Position numbers and translations under genes: made by a program. DNA of 64,000 nucleotides from Vampirovibrio chlorellavorus (GTDB taxonomy: Bacteria; Cyanobacteriota; Vampirovibrionia; Vampirovibrionales; Vampirovibrionaceae): assembly GCA_003149345.1 (NCBI GenBank), contig QFWI01000008.1, positions 310,001 to 374,000 of the forward strand, written 5' to 3'. A model generated the notes under the pieces. That model made no database searches and was not told the DNA's origin. It saw nothing but the letters and a program-made list of their open reading frames with translations. Positions 1 to 7,734 of the stretch are shown one piece after another. Position 1 is the stretch's first letter. Every line of letters starts with the position of its first letter.

Positions 1-42
1 TTTTTGCTATGAGGCTATTGGGCCCAAAGGGGTAAGGTGATT

Positions 43-240
43 ATGGTGAATTTGGAATGGCTGAAATCCTGCTCCCAAACAAGGTTTTACCAGCTGGTGC
101 TGGCGGTTGTTATTTGGGTGGTGGCCTACCTCGGCGTATACGGGTTGCCCAATGCCTCCCTGAACATGCCGTTTTCAACATCCAGCGGGCTGGATGACGG
201 CGCAGCGCAACAATCGAATGTTTCCGGGGTGATGGCCTGA
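43..240 (+). CDS. Small putative membrane protein
   Basis: The 65-residue product has one hydrophobic segment at about residues 16-35 (core LVLAVVIWVVAYLGVYG), then a polar tail rich in Ser, Asp and Gln. I do not recognise a family. The start is ATG at 43 because AAAGGGG at 26-32 sits about 10 nt upstream; GTG at 37 is a less likely start. Codon use (CTG, GTG, GCC) resembles the certain host genes, which argues that it is real. An antisense frame over 110-406 is also open, but has worse coding character. Likely a single-pass inner-membrane protein, or the end of an operon starting left of the window. Confidence 0.45.
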   Translation: MVNLEWLKSCSQTRFYQLVLAVVIWVVAYLGVYGLPNASLNMPFSTSSGLDDGAAQQSNVSGVMA

Positions 241-720
241 ATTCAAAGAAATAAGAAGCAAGAAAGCCAGCAAGCGGCTGACCTCCGACACTGACGAGAA
301 AGCCGAATGGCATAGACCAGATTCTAAAGGTGCTTGGTGCAATCCCGAATATTACCGCAACAAACAACCCAGTTCCGAAAAAGCAGAACTGGGCTGAAGG
401 CGACAATATTCAAACCGGTGGAGTCTATCCCACAAAGTATTCATCAAAGTAAAACAACTTTGAGAATATACGCGATGGACTCTGTTCACCTGCGACCGCT
501 CTCCGATTTGCCAACCCCTTTGTTAAAGTCAATCGGTAACCGATTGAATGGGCTTTTCAGGAATTGGCGTGATTACACCAAGCCACTTCACTATGGTAAA
601 TCCCCATTTGTTACGCACGATATAGTAAGTTAAGCATCGTTTAAAAACTTTAACAAATAACAGATTTAAACAATCAGTGTAGCCACTCCCGGCACCCAGA
701 GAACGGTCTCTGTTTGAATT
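241..720. other. Intergenic region with one stem-loop
   Basis: No convincing gene is seen; an open frame at 334-633 lacks a ribosome site and protein-like composition. A perfect 8-bp stem, CCCAGTTC at 368-375 with GAACTGGG at 386-393, has a T-rich 3' side when read on the minus strand. It may therefore end transcripts of the small minus-strand gene at 721-888. A 6-bp dyad (CAGAGA/TCTCTG) lies near 699-714. Confidence 0.35.
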
Positions 721-888
721 CTATTCCTCAAAATCTTCCAAGCGCAGGAATTTTACTTCTTCGTATCTGGGGATCTCAAAGTCGTTGGCATCCAGGGTGC
801 TGGAAGAAGAGTAGCCAATTTGAGAGAAGTAGCCCCGGTTTTTGGTGCCAGCGTGTTTTTTCTCATAACGGGCATTGGAAATAGCCAT
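721..888 (-). CDS. Short hypothetical protein (55 aa) with strong ribosome binding site
   Basis: This 55-residue frame starts MAISNARYEKKHAGTKNRGY and ends in an acidic stretch finishing EDFEE. It is preceded by a near-perfect Shine-Dalgarno (AAAGGAGGTTGG) 6-8 nt before the ATG at 888. Composition runs from a basic, Lys/Arg/Tyr-rich N-terminus to an acidic C-terminus. There is no membrane segment, signal peptide or Cys pair. I do not recognise a family. The strong ribosome site, host-like codons and isolated position suggest a genuine small, probably cytosolic and well-translated protein. Function unknown. Confidence 0.6.
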   Translation of the reverse strand: MAISNARYEKKHAGTKNRGYFSQIGYSSSSTLDANDFEIPRYEEVKFLRLEDFEE

Positions 889-1292
889 GGAATCCAACCT
901 CCTTTTTCTCTGGTGAAACCTAAATTGATTATTGGATCGGTTTTAAATTACTTTGAACATTGATTGAAACCACTACCTGATACTGAAAAAATACCATTTT
1001 TCAGCATCGACTAACCTCCCCCGATCGGCTAATTTGAATTTTGAGTCTACCGGTCATCCCCTAGACCATTGGGGGGTCTTCATGCCGCTGGCAGCCGTTT
1101 GCGCATTCCTGGCCGAGCAATCCCCGGAGCGTGAACAGTCAGCAGGCACACTCCCTGAGGAGTGCCGGAAGCATCATCCAGGCAACCCAGGGGTGAATCC
1201 TTTGTTTGGCTTAATTCCAAAATCGGTTTTAAGTCGCGGGGCAAGCTATCCCTTATAATGGGAAGGAATAGGATTTTGACGGTTGGCGATTT
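889..1292. other. Intergenic region with a possible promoter
   Basis: No gene is seen on either strand. It should hold the promoter of the minus-strand 55-aa gene on the left and that of the phosphoesterase on the right. A TATAAT box at 1254-1259 is well placed for the rightward gene, but I find no good -35 element at the right distance. Confidence 0.35.
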
Positions 1293-2618
1293 GTGAGACA
1301 AGCACACCCATCGGAACAGGAAGGCCCTGCGAAACCGGAAGGTTCAGACTATCCACCTGTGGAAAAGCTGAAAGCCTATATTGTCAGTGATGTGCATCTG
1401 AACAACCACCCTTTTGATTCGGCTCATCTGTCTGAAAACCCGAGGCGCCGAAATTTCAGACTTTTTTTAAGGCGGTTGAATGAAGAATTGCAACCCAATG
1501 AGCGCATTCAGCTCATTTTAAACGGGGATATTCTGGACATTACCGGCTCCTGGTTTGAGTCTGTCATGCCATGGGATGTGGATCGGCCTTTGGTGCTGGA
1601 TACCCTGAATCGGTTGCTGTTGGACATTCTGGAAAATAATTTAAGCACCTTTGAGGAGTTGCGAAAACTGCTCCGACATCCCTCCGCGGAGATTATCTAC
1701 GTGTTTGGCAACCACGATGGCATGCTGCAACAGTACCCGGAAAGCCACGCTGTGGTAAAAACTTTTTTATGCCCGGACGCTGAAGGGCAGTCCCGCATTC
1801 GGTTTGTGCCCTATTACGCTTCGGATGAACTGGATTTGTATCTGGAGCATGGGCATTTGCAGGATCCCTTCAACCGCCAGTGCGATCAGAGCGAGCCACC
1901 GCTGGGCGATGTCATCAACGTGCTGATCGTCAACCGCTTTGTGGAGCTGGCAGTCAATCGGTTTCGGCAGCAAGGGTACTCCGAAGTTTTTATTAACCGG
2001 ATGCACAGCCGCCTGCATGACATTGAGTACTTGCGCCCGCTGGCCTTGCTCCCGGTGTGGATTCAGACCATCGGCTACGAGTACGAAAGACATCCTGAAA
2101 GCCGGGGCAAAGCCATGGGTGTCCCGGATATTCTGCTGGCGGTCATTGCCGAAATCCTGCGCGATCCAGACATGGTGGCCTACATGACCCGCCGTTTGCA
2201 GTGGCCGCGGCCCATGTTGCCTTTAATGGTCAAGCTGATTTTGCGGATTCCCTGGATTTTACCGGTGATTTCCTTTTTCACCTCCAAATTGATGCGGCGC
2301 ACGCACTCCAACAAATATCAGTACAAGGCCGCCCAAAAAATCCACCGGGAAAAAGGATACCGGCTCATCGCCTTTGGCCATACCCACATACCGGGAGTGC
2401 AACCCCTCAGCCAGAATGCCTACTACTTCAACACCGGCAGCTGGAAGCCGGTGATCAACCTGTTTAAAATCTCCAAGGACCCTGTGGAGCTGGAGTACCT
2501 GAACCCGGACGTACAGTTCAACAAGGTGGAACGCTCCGGAATCTTGTTGATTGAAAAGTCGGATCGTTCGGCCCCGGCGGAGTTTTCCCTGCAAACCATC
2601 CAAAGCGGGTTGGGATAG
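1293..2618 (+). CDS. Calcineurin-like metallophosphoesterase
   Basis: Metal-dependent phosphoesterase of the calcineurin-like superfamily. Signature blocks are in order: SDVHLNNH (about residue 32), NGDILD, VFGNHDG, LEHGH and AFGHTHIPG near the C-terminus, giving the Asp/His/Asn ligands of a two-metal site. At 441 residues it is larger than LpxH (UDP-2,3-diacylglucosamine hydrolase), so its substrate is uncertain. A middle segment (about 290-330) has hydrophobic stretches such as LPLMVKLILRIPWILPVISF that may associate with the membrane. The start is GTG at 1293; no strong ribosome site is visible. It is convergent with the HIT gene, with a small hairpin between them. Confidence 0.85.
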   Translation: MRQAHPSEQEGPAKPEGSDYPPVEKLKAYIVSDVHLNNHPFDSAHLSENPRRRNFRLFLRRLNEELQPNERIQLILNGDILDITGSWFESVMPWDVDRPLVLDTLNRLLLDILENNLSTFEELRKLLRHPSAEIIYVFGNHDGMLQQYPESHAVVKTFLCPDAEGQSRIRFVPYYASDELDLYLEHGHLQDPFNRQCDQSEPPLGDVINVLIVNRFVELAVNRFRQQGYSEVFINRMHSRLHDIEYLRPLALLPVWIQTIGYEYERHPESRGKAMGVPDILLAVIAEILRDPDMVAYMTRRLQWPRPMLPLMVKLILRIPWILPVISFFTSKLMRRTHSNKYQYKAAQKIHREKGYRLIAFGHTHIPGVQPLSQNAYYFNTGSWKPVINLFKISKDPVELEYLNPDVQFNKVERSGILLIEKSDRSAPAEFSLQTIQSGLG

Positions 2619-2636
2619 CCCGTCCGAGTGCGGGCT
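2617..2636. terminator. Short hairpin between convergent genes
   Basis: AGCCCG at 2617-2622 pairs with CGGGCT at 2631-2636 across an 8-nt loop. It overlaps the stop of the phosphoesterase and lies just beyond the end of the HIT gene. The T-run is short (TTTAC), so it is a weak, possibly bidirectional, terminator. Confidence 0.45.
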
Positions 2637-3059
2637 TTACCCCAGAGCGACCTGATGGGTCTGGGCCCACTGGATCAGCGCTGCCTGCAAGGCTGGTGTC
2701 CAGGCCGGCTGAGGCTGGGTGTCCCGGGTATCGAACAGGGCGGTGCCCCGCAGTTCGTCTTCCGGCCACCGGGGAAACAGATGAATGTGCAAGTGCCGAG
2801 TGACTTCTGACAGAATGACCGTGTACACCCGGGGAGAGCCGTTATGCTCCAGAGTGGCGGCCCAGGCTTGCGCCGCTGTCCAGATGGCGGGTGGCAGGTC
2901 AGCGTATTGGGTGACTTCCACTGCCGGGGCTAGCATGATGTAGCCATTGCGGGCACCCTGCAAAGCGATATAGGGCTGGCTATCCGCCATGGCCAAAAAC
3001 GGGTTAACGGTTTGGATAACGTCTGTGGGTGCTTCGGGTGGCTGGGCGGACGGGTTCAC
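2637..3059 (-). CDS. HIT-like (histidine triad) protein
   Basis: The 140-residue product carries HLHIHLFPR, matching the H-x-H-x-H signature of HIT nucleotide hydrolases/transferases. The upstream part (QGARNGYIMLAPAVEV) fits the usual HIT strand order. Members hydrolyse nucleotide phosphoramidates or dinucleoside polyphosphates in the cytosol; the exact substrate cannot be told here. The start is GTG at 3059. The C-terminal extension after the triad (about 40 residues) is longer than in minimal HINT proteins. Confidence 0.75.
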   Translation of the reverse strand: MNPSAQPPEAPTDVIQTVNPFLAMADSQPYIALQGARNGYIMLAPAVEVTQYADLPPAIWTAAQAWAATLEHNGSPRVYTVILSEVTRHLHIHLFPRWPEDELRGTALFDTRDTQPQPAWTPALQAALIQWAQTHQVALG

Positions 3060-3214
3060 GGTGGACTCGCATTTCTACCGGGTTTGGGATATTGTTAGCA
3101 CCATAGCACGGCAAGCGCCCACAGGCCAGCAGATGCCCTGAGCTTTCGTTTTCCCCGCCTTGTCCATTTCCTCCCCACTTTTCCGCAATCCATTGAAACA
3201 GGTGCTGATTTGCC

Positions 3215-4327
3215 ATGACCACTTCCACCTCACCCCTTGACCTCAGCTACGGCATGTTTGATGAGGCCCGCAGTGGGCTGCATCTGGATGACTACGACTA
3301 TCCGCTGCCGGAGAGCCTGATTGCCCGCTACCCCCTGCCCCAGCGGGATGAATCCCGCATGATGGTGGTAAACCGGGCCACCGGAGAAATTACCCATCAC
3401 ACCTTTCGGGATTTGCCCCAATTTTTACAGCCGGGCGATTTATTGGCCCTGAACAACACCAAGGTGTTACCGGCCCGCTTCTACGGGCACCGACAAGGCC
3501 TAACCGGTCGGGTGGAGATTTTGATGCTGCACCCGGAAGGAGACGCGGACGGGGTGATCTGGAGCGCCCTGATGCGTCCGGCCCGCAAGCTGAAGCCGGG
3601 CACCATAGTCGAATTTCCCAACACCCAGGCCACCATGGAAGTGCTGGCCGTCGGCGAGCGAGGATGCTGTCGGGTGCGGGTGCATCCGGCGGAACACGGG
3701 GACGTGGCCACCCTGATGGAGCGGGTGGGCCTGATGCCCATCCCCCCTTATTTGCGCCGGGACGCCGAAGAGAGTGATAAAGAGCGCTACCAGACCGTGT
3801 TCGCCAAGGTACCGGGCGCTCAGGCGGCTCCTACGGCCAGCCTGCACTTTACCCCCCAGGTTTTGGATCAACTCCAGCAACAAGGCGTCCAACGCACCGA
3901 AGTCACCCTGTCCGTCAGTTCGGGCACCTTTCGCACGGTGGAAGCGGATGACATCCGGGAACACGCCATGGACGCCGAAGCCTATACCGTACCGGAGGCA
4001 GCCGCCAGGGCCGTTCAGGCCACCCGGCAAGCGGGAAAGCGTATTTTGGCCGTGGGCACCACGGTAGCCAAAACGCTGGAAACTTCCGCCAGCGAGCATG
4101 AGGGGGCAGTGGTTTCCGGCACCGGCTGGAGCAAGCTGTATATTTATCCCGGTTTTCAGTTTCAGGTGGTGGATAGCTTGCTGACCAACTTCCACCTGCC
4201 CAAGTCCACCCTGTTAATGATGATTAGCGCCTTTGCCGGACGGAAAAACATGATTGCCGCCTACCGGGCCGCCCTGGAGGAAAGCTATCGCTTTTACTCC
4301 TACGGCGACTGTATGCTGATTTTGTAA
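3215..4327 (+). CDS. queA: S-adenosylmethionine:tRNA ribosyltransferase-isomerase
   Basis: QueA transfers and isomerises the ribose of S-adenosylmethionine onto 7-aminomethyl-deazaguanine in tRNA, giving epoxyqueuosine (queuosine pathway). Family blocks are clear: DYDYPLPESLIARYPLPQRD near the N-terminus, LLALNNTKVLPARFYG, TASLHFTPQVLDQL, SSGTFRTVEADDIREHAMDA and LLTNFHLPKSTLLMMISAFAG at the end. The 370-residue length is slightly above the usual 340-360, with about 20 extra residues at the front. ATG at 3215 is the start. No other queuosine gene is nearby. A large inverted repeat follows the stop. Confidence 0.95.
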   Translation: MTTSTSPLDLSYGMFDEARSGLHLDDYDYPLPESLIARYPLPQRDESRMMVVNRATGEITHHTFRDLPQFLQPGDLLALNNTKVLPARFYGHRQGLTGRVEILMLHPEGDADGVIWSALMRPARKLKPGTIVEFPNTQATMEVLAVGERGCCRVRVHPAEHGDVATLMERVGLMPIPPYLRRDAEESDKERYQTVFAKVPGAQAAPTASLHFTPQVLDQLQQQGVQRTEVTLSVSSGTFRTVEADDIREHAMDAEAYTVPEAAARAVQATRQAGKRILAVGTTVAKTLETSASEHEGAVVSGTGWSKLYIYPGFQFQVVDSLLTNFHLPKSTLLMMISAFAGRKNMIAAYRAALEESYRFYSYGDCMLIL

Positions 4328-4347
4328 ATAGCTGATGGCCACAATTA

Positions 4348-4480
4348 GGTTAGGCTATCGTCGCAAGACGTTTGTAAAACTGCGTGCAGCTCAAACAAAC
4401 CATGGAACTACTTCTGGCAATTGAAGTTTTAACTCGCTGTACTCAAACAGTGACAAACGTCTTGCGACGATAGCCTAACC
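4348..4480. repeat. 28-bp perfect inverted repeat flanking 77 bp
   Basis: Positions 4348-4375 (starting GGTTAGGCTATCG) are repeated as an exact reverse complement at 4453-4480 (ending CGATAGCCTAACC). The 77-bp centre contains no gene. Pairing stops sharply at both ends of the arms. There is no clear flanking target duplication. It could fold into a very long hairpin after queA, or be a miniature transposable (MITE-like) element. I see no second copy in the window. Confidence 0.85.
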
Positions 4481-4540
4481 CCAAATTTGAGTTCAATCAC
4501 GCTTCAGAAAAGTCCCGCCCATTCAAAAAGCCAATAAAAA

Positions 4541-4570
4541 ACCCGACCGGGGGGTGGGGGAGGGTCGGGT
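4541..4570 (-). terminator. Rho-independent terminator, minus strand
   Basis: ACCCGACC at 4541-4548 pairs with GGTCGGGT at 4563-4570. Read on the minus strand the stem is followed by TTTTTTATTGG, a proper U-tract. It is the second of two terminators downstream of rpmB. Confidence 0.65.
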
Positions 4571-4712
4571 GGCATAGATTAGCAAAGGGAACAGAGAGAG
4601 GGACAAGGGGAATTAAAGTGGGTTATCGGTCGGGAAGGAGGATTGGGATTCTGCTCAATAAAGCCCCCTGAAGAGAATTGGATGCTAGCCTGTAACGATT
4701 TATGACAACCAG

Positions 4713-4742
4713 AAAACCTCGCTGCATGAGCGAGGTTTTTTA
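4713..4742. terminator. Bidirectional terminator after rpmB
   Basis: AAAACCTCGCT at 4713-4723 pairs with AGCGAGGTTTT at 4729-4739 around a 5-nt loop, with T-runs on both strands. It lies about 20 nt past the rpmB stop. Confidence 0.75.
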
Positions 4743-4763
4743 AAGTCTGGGCGAACCGATGGA

Positions 4764-4961
4764 TTAGCTGACGGCGCGACGAATTTTGTTGGCCCGAATG
4801 CAGCTGGTGCAAACCTTGATGGTTTTATGCTGGCCGCTGGGCAGGATGACCTTGCACTTTTGCAGGTTGGGGTACTGGAAAAAACGGTGGTGCTTGTTGG
4901 AGAAGCAAACTTTGTTGGATTTGTTGCGACGCTTGGCGCACACTTCACAAACGCTGGCCAT
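4764..4961 (-). CDS. rpmB: 50S ribosomal protein bL28
   Basis: The 65-residue bL28 is a small basic protein of the large ribosomal subunit. The start MASVCEVCAKRRNKSNKVCF and the C-terminal block VCTSCIRANKI are typical. Two CxxC pairs (CEVC and CTSC) mark the zinc-binding version of bL28 rather than the zinc-free paralogue. ATG at 4961 is preceded by a purine-rich stretch. It stands alone and is followed by two hairpin terminators, consistent with a single-gene transcript. Confidence 0.95.
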   Translation of the reverse strand: MASVCEVCAKRRNKSNKVCFSNKHHRFFQYPNLQKCKVILPSGQHKTIKVCTSCIRANKIRRAVS

Positions 4962-5095
4962 GATGAGGGGAAGTCCTTTTACTTTGGTTTACACAGTTCA
5001 AGTGTTGCTTATTGAACCATTAACAAAAGTGAATGGCAACACCCCGACCCGTCCCTCAAAGTGAGTCGGCATGTTCAATGACCGCAAACCCACGC

Positions 5096-5749
5096 CTAAA
5101 ACCCCGTAAACCAGGAGGGATTGGCATTAGCGACTGGTCCATCGACAGGATAAGAGTTTGAAGGGATGTGATAATACGTGGTACCTGTCTTTAATTGTGC
5201 CCGGGAACGAATGGTGCCATCGTAGTATAGGCCCATCTGCATGCCCATGCCCGGGGCGTCCGCCACGGTTCCTTCATACTGAGCGTTGGGATCAAACCTG
5301 AAAAATAACACATTCCGTGGGGTTGTGCCCCCAAAATGAATACTTGAACCCACCCACAGCGCTCCACCATTGTGCAGGCGTAAACAAACCCCCATTTGGC
5401 TGGATCCGGTTCCACCCGTACACGTGGAGACGATCCCCCCAATATTGGCATGGCTGTCCAGTTGGGTGGTGGTGGGTAAAACGGACACGTAATTCATGTA
5501 GGGGGTTAAATCACTGGCTTTCAGGTTAGCAGGAACGGTGGCATTGACCGCTTTGTATTGCTCGTAGGCATTCATAATCATGAAGGCCACTTCCCGGGCC
5601 ATGGTGGTCTGTTTGGCGCTGTTGCGGGCCCCGTTACTGGTAGAATCCAGCACTTTGGGAATGGAAAAGGCCGCCACCACGCCCAGAATGGATAGCGTAA
5701 TCAATATTTCTACCAGAGAAAAACCACGGTGTTGGTGGTTCCCAGCCAT
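5096..5749 (-). CDS. Type IV pilin / type II secretion pseudopilin-like protein
   Basis: The N-terminus has the prepilin peptidase site and hydrophobic helix: HRG, then FSLVEILITLSILGVVAAFS, with Glu at mature position 5. The start is ATG at 5749, with AAAGGA upstream; frames beginning farther upstream lack a ribosome site. The 217-residue product has a C-terminal soluble domain with one pair of Cys (in TCTGGTGS and MGVCLRLHNG), probably a disulphide. It would insert in the inner membrane and be processed by PilD/GspO. No assembly ATPase or prepilin peptidase gene is adjacent. The secretins at 22.7-27.0 kb are possible partners. Confidence 0.85.
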   Translation of the reverse strand: MAGNHQHRGFSLVEILITLSILGVVAAFSIPKVLDSTSNGARNSAKQTTMAREVAFMIMNAYEQYKAVNATVPANLKASDLTPYMNYVSVLPTTTQLDSHANIGGIVSTCTGGTGSSQMGVCLRLHNGGALWVGSSIHFGGTTPRNVLFFRFDPNAQYEGTVADAPGMGMQMGLYYDGTIRSRAQLKTGTTYYHIPSNSYPVDGPVANANPSWFTGF

Positions 5750-5931
5750 CAGTCGTTCCTTTACACAGTGCGATCTCATGTTATGTATGATATCGATCAA
5801 TGGCCTGAAAACTTGAGGGCATATTTTTAAACGGAATAATCCCCTACTGTGCTATTTTTCATTCCCACTTTCGTGGGCATGACGAGGCGATCAACAAAGG
5901 TTCATTTGGGGTCATTTGGAAGTTCACATAC

Positions 5932-5967
5932 AAAAACGCCCACCCTTAAATGGGATGAGCGTTTTCA
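5932..5967 (-). terminator. Terminator after the first VWD-like gene
   Basis: AAAACGC and GCGTTTT flank an inner CCCA/TGGG pairing around TTTAA. On the minus strand it ends in GCGTTTTTG. It is about 40 nt past the stop of the minus-strand gene at 6009-7400, and so separates it from the pilin-like gene. Confidence 0.7.
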
Positions 5968-6008
5968 GTGCCGGTTCCGGTGAGGAGAAACGAATCGCCA
6001 GAGGCTTT

Positions 6009-7400
6009 TTAGGCTGCCAAGCTCCTGGCTAAACCTTGTATCGCGGTCATTAACAACGCAGTCAGGTCTTCGTTCTCTTTCTCGGACTGGAACCGGTTAT
6101 ATTTAAAGATGTTATCCCACAGGGTGTCTACCTTGTAATCATCTACCACGCCATCAATGACGTCGCCACCCTGCTTTTCGATATTCTGGTTGCCATCGCC
6201 GCCTTTGCGGGCGCCTTTCACCCCATCGGCGGTTTGTCCCAGCAGACCGTGTGGACTCACCCCGTCGGCCAGCGGGTTGACACCCTTGTTGATGATCACG
6301 TTGCTGTCAATGTAGCCCCCATTTTTCTCGGGCTGTTTCACTTGCAAATCGATGGTGTACTCATCGGTTTTGACGATGAGCTTTTTACCGTCCCACTGGG
6401 CAAAGCGACCATTGCCCAGGTCGATTTTCTCACCCTCGGCCATGGCTTTGCCATTGACCGTGGGGGCTTTGCCGGAACGATCGAAATAAACCATATTTTT
6501 TCCGACCTGAATGCCCGCTTCTCCAATCACGGTAGGCTGCACCCCGTCTTTTCCGGGCTTGCCCCAATTGACAAAGGTGGTGTTGTACTGCACCTCTTTG
6601 TCGGAGAGCATGTTGTAAATGTTGCCGCCTTGGCCCATAACGTCATACTGCTCGCCATCAAAGCCCACCAAGTGCGGATCACCCCAGTATCGGCTGGTAG
6701 TCCCCCCGTTGTATTCCGGCGGGGGGGCTGGCGGGCAAACCAAGGCCATGAGCTTGGGCAGTAAACCCAGAATACAATTTAAGAGGTTGTCCATAGGCGT
6801 CTGTTGGCCACTCCCTCCCACGTTTCCAGGAGGCAGGGAGGGAAACAAAGACGTCGAGCCGAACAGGGGTTGCGCCGGCGGTAAGAGCTGCGGTTGCAGC
6901 AGGGCAGGCAATGGCGCTTGCGTCTGCGGCAAGAGCTGCGGTTGCAGCAGGGAAAGCAGTGGCGATTGCGCCTGCGGCAGGGGCTGCGGTTGCAGCAAGG
7001 AAAGCAGTGGCGATTGCGCCTGAGGCAGGAATTGCGGTTGCACTTGAGGCAGCGGCTGAGGTTGCACCTGGGGCTGCACCACACGGCCCAGGTCTTGCAT
7101 CAGCATTTGCAACATGCCTGAGAACTGCGTCATCATGCTACCGGCCAGGGAGAAGTTGTTGGCCATCAAAAGCATTTGGCTCAGCATCGGGCTGGGAGAA
7201 GTGGACGGGGTAGGTAGCATGCCCGCCGTTGGAAAAGCCGACAGGGCCGGTTGCGGATTACCGGCTATTAACGGCTGCTGCGCGACCAAACCGGGTTGGG
7301 AATTACCGGCCATTAACGGTTGCAGCATTGCGCCGGGAACCATGGTGCCGGTGAGAGTCACTTTATTGGGAATGAAAATACCGTTGCCCATTGAAACCAT
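6009..7400 (-). CDS. Gln/Pro-rich protein with C-terminal GDPH/VWD-like domain
   Basis: The 463-residue protein has two parts. Residues 1-235 are low-complexity (Met, Gln, Pro, Leu) and include four 16-residue repeats of the type QPQFLPQAQSPLLSLL at 121-184. The C-terminal domain begins at RYWGDPHLVGFDGEQYDVMG (about 237-256). GDPH followed by a buried FDG/YDVMG pattern resembles von Willebrand D-type and DUF1521-type domains. In those families the D-P bond of GDPH can self-cleave; cleavage here is inference. No Sec signal peptide is visible. ATG at 7400 follows AAAGGAG. The neighbour at 7735-9276 is a clear paralogue. Function unknown; a surface or exported protein is the likeliest class. 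Confidence 0.75.
   Translation of the reverse strand: MVSMGNGIFIPNKVTLTGTMVPGAMLQPLMAGNSQPGLVAQQPLIAGNPQPALSAFPTAGMLPTPSTSPSPMLSQMLLMANNFSLAGSMMTQFSGMLQMLMQDLGRVVQPQVQPQPLPQVQPQFLPQAQSPLLSLLQPQPLPQAQSPLLSLLQPQLLPQTQAPLPALLQPQLLPPAQPLFGSTSLFPSLPPGNVGGSGQQTPMDNLLNCILGLLPKLMALVCPPAPPPEYNGGTTSRYWGDPHLVGFDGEQYDVMGQGGNIYNMLSDKEVQYNTTFVNWGKPGKDGVQPTVIGEAGIQVGKNMVYFDRSGKAPTVNGKAMAEGEKIDLGNGRFAQWDGKKLIVKTDEYTIDLQVKQPEKNGGYIDSNVIINKGVNPLADGVSPHGLLGQTADGVKGARKGGDGNQNIEKQGGDVIDGVVDDYKVDTLWDNIFKYNRFQSEKENEDLTALLMTAIQGLARSLAA
6849..7040 (-). repeat. Four 48-bp imperfect coding repeats
   Basis: Four consecutive 16-codon units (QPQ-LPQ-Q-PL-LL pattern) encode residues 121-184 of the first VWD-like protein. 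The first two units are nearly identical. The last has drifted. Confidence 0.75.
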
Positions 7401-7675
7401 GGAAATGCTCCTTTACGGTTCTATAGCTTTTTTGCGTTGCACAAAATCAGTCTGTGAAACACGCTGAAAAGCAATGCAATAACCAGCTCTATGTTCAATA
7501 CAAATCAATCCAATAATATATACAAATTAAAACAATCGAATATACAAAATTGCCCCCGCTTGCCCCAAAAACGGAATGACTTTTGAAAATCCGAAAAAAC
7601 AAAAAAAATAAAAAACCGCAAAGCGGCCAAAAACGAATAACGGGCATTAACGAGCAAAAAAGGGATCAAACAAAA
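7401..7675. other. AT-rich intergenic region
   Basis: This 275-bp stretch is strongly AT-rich, with AATAATATATACA at 7512-7524. It must carry the promoter of the minus-strand gene at 6009-7400. No gene was found in it. Confidence 0.5.
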
Positions 7676-7703
7676 CCCGCCAGACTGCTGAAAATCTGGC
7701 GGG
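7676..7703 (-). terminator. Terminator after the second VWD-like gene
   Basis: CCCGCCAGA at 7676-7684 pairs perfectly with TCTGGCGGG at 7695-7703. On the minus strand it is followed by TTTTGTTTG. It lies about 30 nt past the stop of the gene at 7735-9276. Confidence 0.8.
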
Positions 7704-7734
7704 CTTTGTGAATCAGGGGAGCGTTACAGGGGCG

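Noticed and set aside
110..406. Minus-strand 98-codon frame near the left edge
   Set aside because: Overlaps the better-supported small membrane protein at 43-240, and its second half is Arg-rich antisense sequence.
334..633. Plus-strand 99-codon frame near the left edge
   Set aside because: No ribosome site, AT-rich codons and no protein-like pattern.
4348..4480. Inverted repeat as an intact insertion sequence
   Set aside because: The 77-bp centre is far too short for a transposase and no target duplication is visible.
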